Assembly (NCBI RefSeq): GCF_017491605.1
Contig: NZ_JAFGYY010000036.1
Location: 1 to 38,518 of the forward strand
Source: Pseudomonas sp. 30_B
GTDB taxonomy: Bacteria; Pseudomonadota; Gammaproteobacteria; Pseudomonadales; Pseudomonadaceae
Direction of reading: 5' to 3'
Length of the DNA: 38,518 nt
This document shows, one piece after another, positions 31,745-38,518 of this stretch. Every line of letters starts with the position of its first letter. Positions within the stretch are counted from its first letter, which is position 1. A program made the translations under genes and the position numbers. Below the pieces are notes generated by a model, which saw nothing but the letters and a program-made list of their open reading frames with translations, had not been told where the DNA came from and ran no database searches.

Positions 31745-32308
31745 ATGCCTCGCCTTGCCTCTGCCCTGCCCGGCTGCCTGGCCGCGTGCCTGCTCAGCCT
31801 GACCTTCGCGCTCCCGACCGCGCAGGCCGACGACGCGCCGCTGTTTTCCGCCGACGGCTACCGCCAGACCCAGTACCGCAGCCCGACGCCGCCTTCCGCC
31901 GACCACGCGACCACCCTCGACACCCCTGCCCTGCAGGCGCTGCTCAAGCGCGAGCCGCAGACCCGGCTGGTGGACGTCTACCGCCGCACCGTCCTCAACG
32001 GCCAGTTCGTCGAGGACGAGAAGCACCGCAACCTGCCCGGCAGCCTGTGGCTGGCCAACGTCGGCACCGGCACCCTGGAGCCACAGTGGCAGGCCTACTT
32101 CGAGCAGAACCTCGCCCGCCTGACCGAAGGCGATGCCAAGCGTCCGCTGGTGTTCTACTGCCGTTCCGACTGCTGGATGAGCTGGAATGCCATCCGCCGC
32201 GCACACGCGCTGGGCTACTCCAGCCTCTACTGGTACCGTGACGGTATCGACGCCTGGGAACAGGCAGGACTGCCCCTGCAGGATGCACAACCGCAACCGC
32301 TGAAGTAG
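31745..32308 (+). CDS. PQQ-catabolism-associated CxxxCW rhodanese-like protein
   Basis: A 187-aa exported protein (signal peptide ending about AQA, residue 28). It has a rhodanese-like fold: LVDVYRRTVLNG near the start, then the active-site-like stretch LVFYCRSDCWMSWNAIRRA with C-R-S-D-C-W, and SSLYWYRDGIDAWEQAGLPL at the end. The family occurs only with PQQ-dependent alcohol oxidation. The paired Cys could form a disulfide or carry sulfur, which may tie it to the SoxYZ-like protein. ATG at 31745; the ribosome site is weak (AGAGATA). Confidence 0.85.
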   Translation: MPRLASALPGCLAACLLSLTFALPTAQADDAPLFSADGYRQTQYRSPTPPSADHATTLDTPALQALLKREPQTRLVDVYRRTVLNGQFVEDEKHRNLPGSLWLANVGTGTLEPQWQAYFEQNLARLTEGDAKRPLVFYCRSDCWMSWNAIRRAHALGYSSLYWYRDGIDAWEQAGLPLQDAQPQPLK

Positions 32309-32362
32309 ACCAACGGCGCCTTGCCGCTCGCCACCCATAACGACAATAACGAGGTGTAGGCC

Positions 32363-33028
32363 ATGTACAAGATCCTGATCGCCGACGATCACCCGCTGTT
32401 CCGCGAGGCCATCCACAACGTCATCGCCGATGGCTTCCCCGGCAGCGAAGTGATGGAGACCGCCGACCTCGACAGCGCCCTGGGCCTGACCCAGGAACAT
32501 GACGATCTCGACCTGATCCTGCTCGACCTGAACATGCCCGGCATGCACGGCCTCAACGGCCTGATGAGCCTGCGCAACGAGGCGCCGACCATCCCGGTGG
32601 TGATCGTCTCCGCCGAGCAGGACAAACAGGTCGTGCTGCAGGCCATCACCTATGGCGCCGTGGGCTTCATCACCAAGTCCTCGCCGCGCGTGCAGATGAC
32701 CGAGGCCATCGAGCAGATTCTCAACGGCAACGTCTACCTGCCGTCGGACATCATCCGCACGCAGAAATCCTCGCCGCGCCGCAGCGGCCAGGAAGACCAC
32801 AGCATTCCGCCGGAACTGCTGCAGGCCCTGACCCGCAAGCAACTGCTGGTGCTGGAACGGATGACCAAGGGCGAATCCAACAAGCAGATCGCCTACAACC
32901 TGGAGATCGCCGAAACCACGGTGAAGGCCCACGTTTCCGCCATCCTGCGCAAGCTGAAGGTGCACAACCGCGTGCAGGCCATCCTCTGCGCGAGCGATAT
33001 CGACTTCACGGCCTATCTGCGCCGCTGA
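32363..33028 (+). CDS. agmR: LuxR-type response regulator AgmR/ErbR
   Basis: A 221-aa response regulator. The receiver (1-125) has DDHPLFREAI, acceptor Asp55 in LILLDLNMPGMHG and Lys in GFITKSSP. The output domain (about 150-215) is a LuxR-type helix-turn-helix: LTRKQLLVLERMTKGESNKQ then IAYNLEIAETTVKAHVSAIL. It is very close to AgmR (also called ErbR/PedR1), known to activate PQQ ethanol oxidation genes in Pseudomonas. It is the only DNA-binding regulator in this cluster, so the best candidate to bind the TTGGTA-type motif. ATG at 32363 follows GAGGTGTAGG. No cognate kinase is adjacent. Confidence 0.92.
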   Translation: MYKILIADDHPLFREAIHNVIADGFPGSEVMETADLDSALGLTQEHDDLDLILLDLNMPGMHGLNGLMSLRNEAPTIPVVIVSAEQDKQVVLQAITYGAVGFITKSSPRVQMTEAIEQILNGNVYLPSDIIRTQKSSPRRSGQEDHSIPPELLQALTRKQLLVLERMTKGESNKQIAYNLEIAETTVKAHVSAILRKLKVHNRVQAILCASDIDFTAYLRR

Positions 33029-33058
33029 TTGATCAAGTGCCGTTCCGGGAACCCCTCG

Positions 33059-33919
33059 ATGCCTTCCACCCGCACTTTGAGCCTCACCGGCCTGGCGATG
33101 ATCGCCTTCGCCGGCAATTCCATCCTCTGCCGCCTGGCGCTGAAGGCCACCAGCATCGATGCGGTGAGCTTCACCGGCATCCGCATCTGCTCGGGCGCAC
33201 TGATGCTGACCCTGCTGCTGAAACTGCGCCGCCGCGCCGCCAGCCAGGGCGGCAACTGGCGCGCGGCGGCGGCCTTGTTCGTGTACGCCGCGGCATTCTC
33301 CTATGCCTATGTGCAACTGGACGCCGGTACCGGCGCGCTGCTGCTGTTCGGCGCGGTACAGGTGACCATGATCCTGGTCGGCCTGCTGCGCGGTGAAAGC
33401 CTGCGTGGGCAGGCGCTGCTCGGTTTCCTGCTGGCCCTGGGCGGGCTGCTCGCCCAGTTGCTGCCCAGCGCCAGTGCGCCGCCGCTGGCAGGTGCGCTGC
33501 TGATGCTGCTCTCGGGCGTGGCCTGGGGGCTGTATTCGCTGCTCGGGCGCAAGGGCAGCGATCCGCTGGCGATCACCACCGGCAACTTTGTCCGTGCCAT
33601 TGCCTTTGCGGCATTGCTGGCGGTGTTCTTCCACTCGCATTTGCGGGTCGACACCCTGGGTATTGCGTATGCCGTGCTGTCCGGCGCGGTGGCCTCGGGG
33701 ATCGGCTATGCGATCTGGTACAGCGCGCTGCCCGGTTTGTCGGCGATTCAGGGCGCTTCCGTGCAGTTGAGTGTGCCGATTCTGGCTGCCCTCTCCGGCG
33801 CGCTGCTATTGGGCGAGATGATCAGCCTGCGCCTGGCGCTGGTTTCTATCGCCGTGCTGGGCGGGATCGGCCTGATCCTGCTGGCCAAGGTGCGCGCGCC
33901 AGTAGCCCAGCGCGCCTGA
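33059..33919 (+). CDS. DMT-superfamily (EamA) permease
   Basis: A 286-aa membrane protein with ten hydrophobic segments in two halves, typical of EamA transporters: first half from LTGLAMIAFAGNSILCRLAL, second half from GALLMLLSGVAWGLYSLLGR to VLGGIGLILLAKVRA. Substrate unknown; the family exports amino acids, nucleosides or other small metabolites. ATG at 33059 follows GGGA; a TTG at 33029 in the same frame is less likely. It starts 30 nt after agmR and may be co-transcribed, though its role with PQQ genes is unclear. Confidence 0.8.
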   Translation: MPSTRTLSLTGLAMIAFAGNSILCRLALKATSIDAVSFTGIRICSGALMLTLLLKLRRRAASQGGNWRAAAALFVYAAAFSYAYVQLDAGTGALLLFGAVQVTMILVGLLRGESLRGQALLGFLLALGGLLAQLLPSASAPPLAGALLMLLSGVAWGLYSLLGRKGSDPLAITTGNFVRAIAFAALLAVFFHSHLRVDTLGIAYAVLSGAVASGIGYAIWYSALPGLSAIQGASVQLSVPILAALSGALLLGEMISLRLALVSIAVLGGIGLILLAKVRAPVAQRA

Positions 33920-33935
33920 CCTGCCTTTGCTCTTT

Positions 33936-34018
33936 GTAGGAGCGAGCTTGCTCGCGAACAGACTCCGCTGTGGGACCAGGTTCGCGAGCAATAACGATGG
34001 CGTCCCCCTCGCTCCTAC
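33936..34018. repeat. REP element and an interrupted facing REP
   Basis: GTAGGAGCGAGCTTGCTCGC then GAA at 33936-33958. Opposite it, TTCGCGAGCA (33981-33990) and CGCTCCTAC (34010-34018) are the two ends of an inverse REP with 19 unrelated bases in place of the usual short centre. Confidence 0.8.
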
Positions 34019-34050
34019 AGGTAACTTGATACCTCGGCGCAGTCGACTCT

Positions 34051-34095
34051 CCCTCACCCCAACCCTCTCCCTCTGGGAGAGGGTTAGGGTGAGGG
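34051..34095. repeat. Inverted repeat CCCTCACCCCAACCCTCTCCC
   Basis: A 21-bp arm beginning CCCTCACCCCAACCCTCTCC (34051-34071) pairs with GGGAGAGGGTTAGGGTGAGG (34075-34095) with one mismatch and a 3-nt loop. This hairpin family is common in proteobacterial intergenic DNA. Confidence 0.85.
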
Positions 34096-34120
34096 CAAGC
34101 CCAAACGACGGAGCCTCCCT

Positions 34121-34144
34121 GTAGGAGCGGACCTTGTCCGCGAA
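34121..34144. repeat. REP element, GGACCTTGTCC variant
   Basis: GTAGGAGCGGACCTTGTCCG then CGAA, the inverse of the element at 21396-21419. Confidence 0.8.
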
Positions 34145-34200
34145 ATCCATCGCGACGAAATCCACTCTCACCAGGAAACGCCGACGTACAGCGCCCATCT

Positions 34201-34246
34201 GTAGGAGCGCGCCATGCGCGCGATCGCGGGCATGGCCCGCTCCTAC
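34201..34246. repeat. Composite REP, 46 bp (second copy)
   Basis: Starts GTAGGAGCGCGCCATGCGCG and ends GGCATGGCCCGCTCCTAC. It is the exact reverse complement of 23895-23940. Confidence 0.9.
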
Positions 34247-34267
34247 AGGAGGAATGCCGCAGCCGAA

Positions 34268-36895
34268 TCAATGAGCGCTATCGATCAGATGGCACAGCGC
34301 CGTCTTCAGCTTCATCGGCCGCACCGGCTTGTGCATCAGCGTGTGCCCCAGTTCGCGGACCTGCTGCTTCAGCTCGTTGCTGTAGTTGGCGGTGATCATC
34401 AGCGCCGGCAGCGGCGTGGCGCGGCGGGCGTTGATCGAGGCCACCGCGTCGATGCCGTTCACCCCGTCGTCCAAGTGATAGTCGACGATCAGCAGGTCGG
34501 ACTCGGCATGGAAATTGTCCACCTGGCGCGCCAGATCCTCCTCCGACAGCGCCGTGATCACCTGGCAGCCCCAGGTTTCCAGCAACGTACGCATGCCGGC
34601 GCAGATGGAGGCGTCGTTATCCAGCACCCACACCCGCGAGCCGCGCAGGCGTTCCACCAAGTCGTCGGCGGTGCGCTCCGGCTCGGGGGCAACACGGGCC
34701 ACACGGCGTGCCAGCGGCACTTCGATGGCGAAGCGCGAGCCCTTGCCCGGCACCGACTCCACCTGGATGCGATGGCCGAGCATCCGGGCGATCTTCTCGA
34801 CGATGGCCAGACCCAGGCCGAGCCCGCGATCCTGGTGGAAGCGCTGCACGTCACCGCGCTTGAACTCCTGGAATATTTCCCCGAGCTTGTCGCCGGCAAT
34901 GCCCACGCCGGTGTCCCAAACCTCGATCCACAGGCTGTGTCGACGCCGCCGGCAACCCAGCAACACTCGTCCGGAAGGCGTGTAGCGGATCGCATTCGAC
35001 AGCAGGTTGCGCAGGATCCGCGCCAGCAGCTGCAGGTCGCTGCGCACCTGGGCGCCGCAAGGTACGAAATCCAGCGCCAGCCCTTCGCTGGCCGCCACCT
35101 GGCGATACTCGGCGGCGAGGTTGCCCAGCAGCTCTCCGACGTCGAAGGACGCGATGTCCGGCTTGATCACTCCGGCATCCAGCTTGGAGATGTCCACCAG
35201 CGTGCCGAGCAGGTTCTCCACGTCCTCCAGCGACTGGCTGATGTTGCGCACCAGCGCATCGCCGCCACGCTCCTGCAAGGCGCTGGTGAACAGCCGCGCA
35301 GCGTTCAGCGGTTGCAGCAGATCGTGGCTGACGGCGGCGAGGAACTTGGTCTTCGACAGGTTGGCCTGCTCCGCCTCGCGCTTGGCCTCGCGCAGGCGCC
35401 CCTCGACCTGGCTGCGCTCGTCGATCTCGCGCTTGAGCTGGTCGTTCAGGCTGGTCAGCTCGGCGGTGCGTTCGCGCACTCGCTGTTCCAGGTTCTGGTA
35501 GGCCTGGTGCAGCGCCTCGGCGGTACGGCGGCGCTCGGTGATGTCGCGGATCAGCACGAACAGCCCGCTCACCGTGCCGTCGGCTTGGCGGTTGGGCACG
35601 TAGGAGCGCTGCATGTAGCGCTCCTGCCCGGACAGGTTGGTCTCGGCGATCTCGAAGGTAACGCTCTCGCCGGACAGCGCGCGCTCGAAGTACGGCTCCA
35701 GGCGCTGGCAATGATCCTCGCTGTGCACGTCCCGCAGGTTGCGCCCGAGCATCGAGCCGCTGGGCCAGCGGTACCATTCCTCGTAGACCTTGTTGGTGAA
35801 TTCGTAGTTGAGTTCGGCGCTCAGGTAGGCGATCAGCGCCGGCACCTGGTCGGTGATCAGGCGAATCCAGCGCTCGCTCTCGCGCAGCGCCTCGGCGTGG
35901 CGGTAGCGCTCGGTGATGTCGGTGAAGGTGTTGACGAAGCCGCCGGTGGGCAGCGCGTGGGTACGGATTTCCAGCATGCGCCCGTCGAACAGGCGCTGCT
36001 CGATCACCCCTTCCGCCTCGCCCTTGCGCGGGCGGCTGCGCGGGGTCAGCAGCGGCAGTTCGCTGTCCGCCATGACCTCGGCGAACGGCCGGTGCGCCTC
36101 GATCGGCGCCAGCCCGCAGAGTTCCAGGAAGCGCCGGTTCCACAACTCCAGCGCGCCGTCGGCGCCGACCATGGCCACGCCCTGGGACAGGTTGTCCACG
36201 GCGCGTTGCAGCAGGTGCGACTTCTGCGCCACCGCCTGCTCGCGGCGGGCCATTTCGTTCTGCTTGATCTCGGTGATGTCGCTGTAGAGCACCACCAGCC
36301 CGCCGTCGCGGGTCGGCCGCTCGGTGACGCGCACCCAGCGGTCGTTGCGCAGGCGGTAGAGGGTGTGTTCATCGTCGCTGCTGCGCTGCTCTTCGACGAT
36401 CAACCCGCTGCTCTGCGCCAGCCGGCGGACTTCGCTGAGCCGCGTTCCGGCGCCGACGCGCGCACGGGTCTGCGCCCAGAACGCACGGAAGCGCTCGTTG
36501 TAGAGGACGATGCGCTGCTGCGGGTCGAACAACACGAAGGCATCGGAGATGCTTTCGATGGCGTCCAGCAGGTGCTGGTGCGCGGTCTCGGCGCGCAGGC
36601 GCGCGTCGCTGAGCAGCTGATTGCTGGATTTCAGCTCGACCATCGCCTCGCTCAGTGCATCGGTGCGCTCGCGCACCTGCTCAGCCAGCACCACCGAATG
36701 CTGGAAGGCGCCGTAGGCGTTGTCGCCGCGCGAAGTGGCGGACTCGACGCGTTCGATCAGCGCCGCGTTGATCCGCTGCAGCTTGCGGTTGTCGCGCTCC
36801 AGCTCCTCGATGCGCGCGCGCAGCTCAGCGTCCGCCGTTGCCCCGGGGACGGCCAATGGCGACACCGGTGAAGGTCTGGTTGATGTGCATGCCAT
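34268..36895 (-). CDS. nahK: Multi-PAS hybrid histidine kinase (NahK / ErcS' type)
   Basis: An 875-aa soluble kinase: N-terminal coiled coil (ELRARIEELERDNRKLQRIN), three PAS-like domains (about 110-220, 235-340, 350-470; each ends SDITE, TDITER or RDITER), a second coiled coil, HisKA with SHDLLQPLNAARLF, HATPase (LRNLLSNAIRYTP, DTGVGIA, GLGLGLAIVEK) and a C-terminal receiver with the acceptor in LLIVDYHLDDG. Its place after a FIST-domain gene matches PA1975-PA1976 of P. aeruginosa, where the FIST protein NosP binds NO-heme and controls kinase NahK, which feeds the HptB phosphorelay. ATG at 36895 follows GGAGAG and overlaps the FIST gene by 71 nt. Confidence 0.85.
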   Translation of the reverse strand: MACTSTRPSPVSPLAVPGATADAELRARIEELERDNRKLQRINAALIERVESATSRGDNAYGAFQHSVVLAEQVRERTDALSEAMVELKSSNQLLSDARLRAETAHQHLLDAIESISDAFVLFDPQQRIVLYNERFRAFWAQTRARVGAGTRLSEVRRLAQSSGLIVEEQRSSDDEHTLYRLRNDRWVRVTERPTRDGGLVVLYSDITEIKQNEMARREQAVAQKSHLLQRAVDNLSQGVAMVGADGALELWNRRFLELCGLAPIEAHRPFAEVMADSELPLLTPRSRPRKGEAEGVIEQRLFDGRMLEIRTHALPTGGFVNTFTDITERYRHAEALRESERWIRLITDQVPALIAYLSAELNYEFTNKVYEEWYRWPSGSMLGRNLRDVHSEDHCQRLEPYFERALSGESVTFEIAETNLSGQERYMQRSYVPNRQADGTVSGLFVLIRDITERRRTAEALHQAYQNLEQRVRERTAELTSLNDQLKREIDERSQVEGRLREAKREAEQANLSKTKFLAAVSHDLLQPLNAARLFTSALQERGGDALVRNISQSLEDVENLLGTLVDISKLDAGVIKPDIASFDVGELLGNLAAEYRQVAASEGLALDFVPCGAQVRSDLQLLARILRNLLSNAIRYTPSGRVLLGCRRRRHSLWIEVWDTGVGIAGDKLGEIFQEFKRGDVQRFHQDRGLGLGLAIVEKIARMLGHRIQVESVPGKGSRFAIEVPLARRVARVAPEPERTADDLVERLRGSRVWVLDNDASICAGMRTLLETWGCQVITALSEEDLARQVDNFHAESDLLIVDYHLDDGVNGIDAVASINARRATPLPALMITANYSNELKQQVRELGHTLMHKPVRPMKLKTALCHLIDSAH

Positions 36896-37982
36896 TGAAC
36901 TGCTCTCCGTAGGTGTTGAAGCCGATCACCTGCTGGCTTCGGAGAAATTCGGCGGTGGGTTCGGTATCGCCGGCCACTTCCAGCTCCAGGCGACGCAGGA
37001 AGCAGTCGCAGCCGATGGTCAGGAGTGGCGGGCCAAGGCGTTCGTGCAGGCGCTGGAACTGCGCCTGAAGGCCTGGCAGCAGCGGGCCGGTGCGCATGGC
37101 GGTGAGGACGATGCCGTTCTCCACCGCGCAGTAGAAGGTCAGGCTGAGGTCGTCGTTGATCTGCTGGATCGAGCGCACGTAGTACTGGTCGCGCACTCGT
37201 ACCGCCAGCGGATGCGCCGGGAACAGCGAGAAGTCCAGCTGCTCCAGCGGCACCCCGACCAGCCGGGCGAACTCCAGCGCGGCGGGCTCGGCGTTGAGTT
37301 CCAGCACCCGGCGGCTGTCGCTGTCGGCGCGGGTGACCACCAGCTTCTCCTCGCTGGGCAGTACGTGGTGGGTGGTGAACACCTCGAAATCCAGCCAGGT
37401 GTTGAACAGCACGACCACCGCCGCCCCGGTGTGGAACTGGCCCTGGTAGTAGACGTGGGTGTGGGTCAGGTGGTTGTCGTCGCCGGCCGAACCGCCGAAA
37501 TGCGGGATGGCGCCGAGGGCGGCGCTGAGCGCAGCGAGCACCACTTCCTCGCGGCTGGAGAGGCCGTCGAGCAGGGTCAGGGCGAAGCTGTGGTCCTTGA
37601 TCGGTGCCAGCCCGGCGCTGCGGCAGTCGGCCACCAGGGATTCGACCATCTGCTGCGCGTCGATCAGGCTGAAGCGCTCCATCTCGTCCACCAGCGCGCA
37701 GGAGATGGCGAAGCTGCGCAGGTCGAAGCCGACGGCGGTGACGCAGCCACGGCCATAGCCCTGCGGGGTGATTTCCCCGGCGGTGGTGCAGCCGGCCAGG
37801 TCGATGCCGCCGAAGTATTGCTCCAGCGCGGCGGCCAGTGCCGGCAGGTCGTACTCGGCGGAACAGAAGAACAGCACGAAGCCGAGATTGGGGTGCAACA
37901 GCTGGCGCGCCAGATCCTGGGCGACTTCCTCGGCGTCGCGGGCACTGGATGTGCCGCGAACGACTCCTTGTGTTTCGTGCAT
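36825..37982 (-). CDS. nosP: FIST-domain protein (NosP type)
   Basis: A 385-aa soluble protein with FIST N-terminal (LGFVLFFCSAEYDLPALAAAL, DLAGCTTAGEITPQGYGRGC) and FIST C-terminal domains (ADSDSRRVLELNAEPAALEF, HPLAVRVRDQYYVRSIQQI, LLTIGCDCFLRRLELE, FNTYGEQFNGMHINQTFTG). In P. aeruginosa and other bacteria this type (NosP) binds heme and nitric oxide and inhibits its partner kinase. Here it is directly upstream of, and overlaps, the NahK-type kinase. The heme ligand cannot be told from sequence alone. ATG at 37982. Confidence 0.82.
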   Translation of the reverse strand: MHETQGVVRGTSSARDAEEVAQDLARQLLHPNLGFVLFFCSAEYDLPALAAALEQYFGGIDLAGCTTAGEITPQGYGRGCVTAVGFDLRSFAISCALVDEMERFSLIDAQQMVESLVADCRSAGLAPIKDHSFALTLLDGLSSREEVVLAALSAALGAIPHFGGSAGDDNHLTHTHVYYQGQFHTGAAVVVLFNTWLDFEVFTTHHVLPSEEKLVVTRADSDSRRVLELNAEPAALEFARLVGVPLEQLDFSLFPAHPLAVRVRDQYYVRSIQQINDDLSLTFYCAVENGIVLTAMRTGPLLPGLQAQFQRLHERLGPPLLTIGCDCFLRRLELEVAGDTEPTAEFLRSQQVIGFNTYGEQFNGMHINQTFTGVAIGRPRGNGGR

Positions 37983-38433
37983 GGCGGGCGCCTGGTCAGG
38001 ATATCGACGTTGGCATTCTACGAAGGGGCTGGCGCGGGCCCCATGCTACTTGGGTCTTGGCGGGGTTATCCGAAAGTAGCGGGATATCCCGTCGGATAGC
38101 TCCATACGCGGGTATGGCCCGCTCCTGCAATCGGGTTCCATGAATTCACTGTGGGAGCAACTGTCTTTTGGGCTCCCGCGTTCGCGGGAGTGACGATGTC
38201 ATGCACCTCGCTCCGCAATCGTCTTCCCCGCGAACGCGGGACGCGGCTCCATCGCGAACAGCGCATGCGCTGGCCCGAAGGGGGTATCACCCAGAAACAA
38301 CGTAGCAGCGGACTCTGTCCGCGATGCTTTGTCTTTTTGTTTTTTTTTGGGGTGGGTGTTTCTGCGCCGCTTTGGCGTGTGCTGAGAGATATTGTTTCGC
38401 CCCCTCGGGCGAGTCCCTTTTGTCAAACGACAT
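37983..38433. other. Gene-free stretch upstream of the FIST gene
   Basis: Holds degenerate REP-like sequence (38104-38128), two CCCGCGTTCGCGGGA-type palindromes (38177-38190 and inverse near 38227-38240), a T-run (38330-38349) and, from about 38370, an inverted partial copy of the interspersed repeat of 21679-21745. No gene seen. Confidence 0.6.
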
Positions 38434-38518
38434 GTACGGACCGGGTACATAGCTGACAGGTGTGCGGGGACATGGTTGACACTTTCCGGCGAGCAGCCTT
38501 GTCGGGAATCCACACCAT
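38434..38518 (+). mobile_element. Left end of a putative IS481-type insertion sequence (partial)
   Basis: The last 85 nt begin TGTACGGACCGGGTACATAG and contain the two similar words TACATAGCTGACA and GACATGGTTGACA about 22 nt apart, then TGTCGGGAATCCACACCAT at the edge. This resembles my recollection of IS481-family terminal regions, where the transposase begins just after such a stretch; the final AT could be the start of that ATG. No transposase residues are in the window, so this is tentative. Confidence 0.4.

Larger units (their letters stand above)
33920..34267. other. Gene-free stretch rich in repeats
   Basis: Between the convergent DMT permease and the kinase. Holds a REP (33936-33958), an interrupted REP (33981-34018), a 21-bp-arm inverted repeat (34051-34095), a variant REP (34121-34144) and a composite REP (34201-34246). 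No gene seen. Confidence 0.75.

Overview
The window is high-GC gammaproteobacterial DNA from a Pseudomonas, close to the P. aeruginosa / P. nitroreducens / P. citronellolis side of the genus. This rests on gene content and order: ercS-ercA-pqqH-pqqE-D-C-B-A-exaC, an agmR/erbR-type regulator, a nosP-nahK-like pair, and Pseudomonas-type REP palindromes of the GTAGGAGCG..CGCGAA kind. The species call is inference.

Layout. 1-5123 holds the tail of a putative sulfatase, a fused MFS-like/spermidine-synthase-like membrane protein, and two head-to-head genes (a sulfatase on minus, a DUF3182-family gene on plus) that have both lost their 5' ends at one junction near 4175. 5107-9170 is a block of small stress-type genes: alpha/beta hydrolase, PA2169-type four-helix protein, DUF4142 protein, 46-aa Pro/Glu peptide, Yip1-like membrane protein, a 100-aa unknown, a frameshifted small gene and a PLDc_N membrane peptide. 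9331-11095 is a hipBA-type kinase/antitoxin pair with an AT-rich, repeat-filled promoter.

From 11096 to 33028 almost everything belongs to periplasmic PQQ-dependent alcohol oxidation. On minus: ercS (hybrid kinase), ercA (Fe-type alcohol dehydrogenase), pqqH, pqqE, pqqD, pqqC, pqqB, pqqA, exaC (aldehyde dehydrogenase), a PQQ alcohol dehydrogenase, and a four-gene accessory operon (cytochrome c550 PedF, substrate-binding-like protein, SoxYZ-like protein, metallo-beta-lactamase-fold protein). The dehydrogenase carries the D-x-D signature of lanthanide-dependent enzymes and resembles PedH rather than calcium-type ExaA. On plus: an ABC-type module (binding protein, beta-propeller, ATPase, permease), a CxxxCW rhodanese-like protein, the LuxR-type response regulator AgmR/ErbR and a DMT-family permease. 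34268-37982 (minus) is a FIST-domain protein followed by a hybrid kinase, the NosP/NahK arrangement.

The genes form one pathway. PqqA is the peptide precursor and PqqB-E and PqqH make or process PQQ. The quinoprotein oxidises alcohols in the periplasm and probably passes electrons to PedF, and ExaC oxidises the aldehyde in the cytoplasm. The accessory and ABC genes are always found near such dehydrogenases but their role is unsettled. A shared 16-18 bp motif around TTGGTA lies about 50-120 bp upstream of each of six transcription units (pqqA, exaC, pedH, pedF, the ABC module, the CxxxCW gene). It is the best candidate in this window for a common regulator site. The window ends in what looks like the left end of an IS481-type element inserted in an interspersed repeat.
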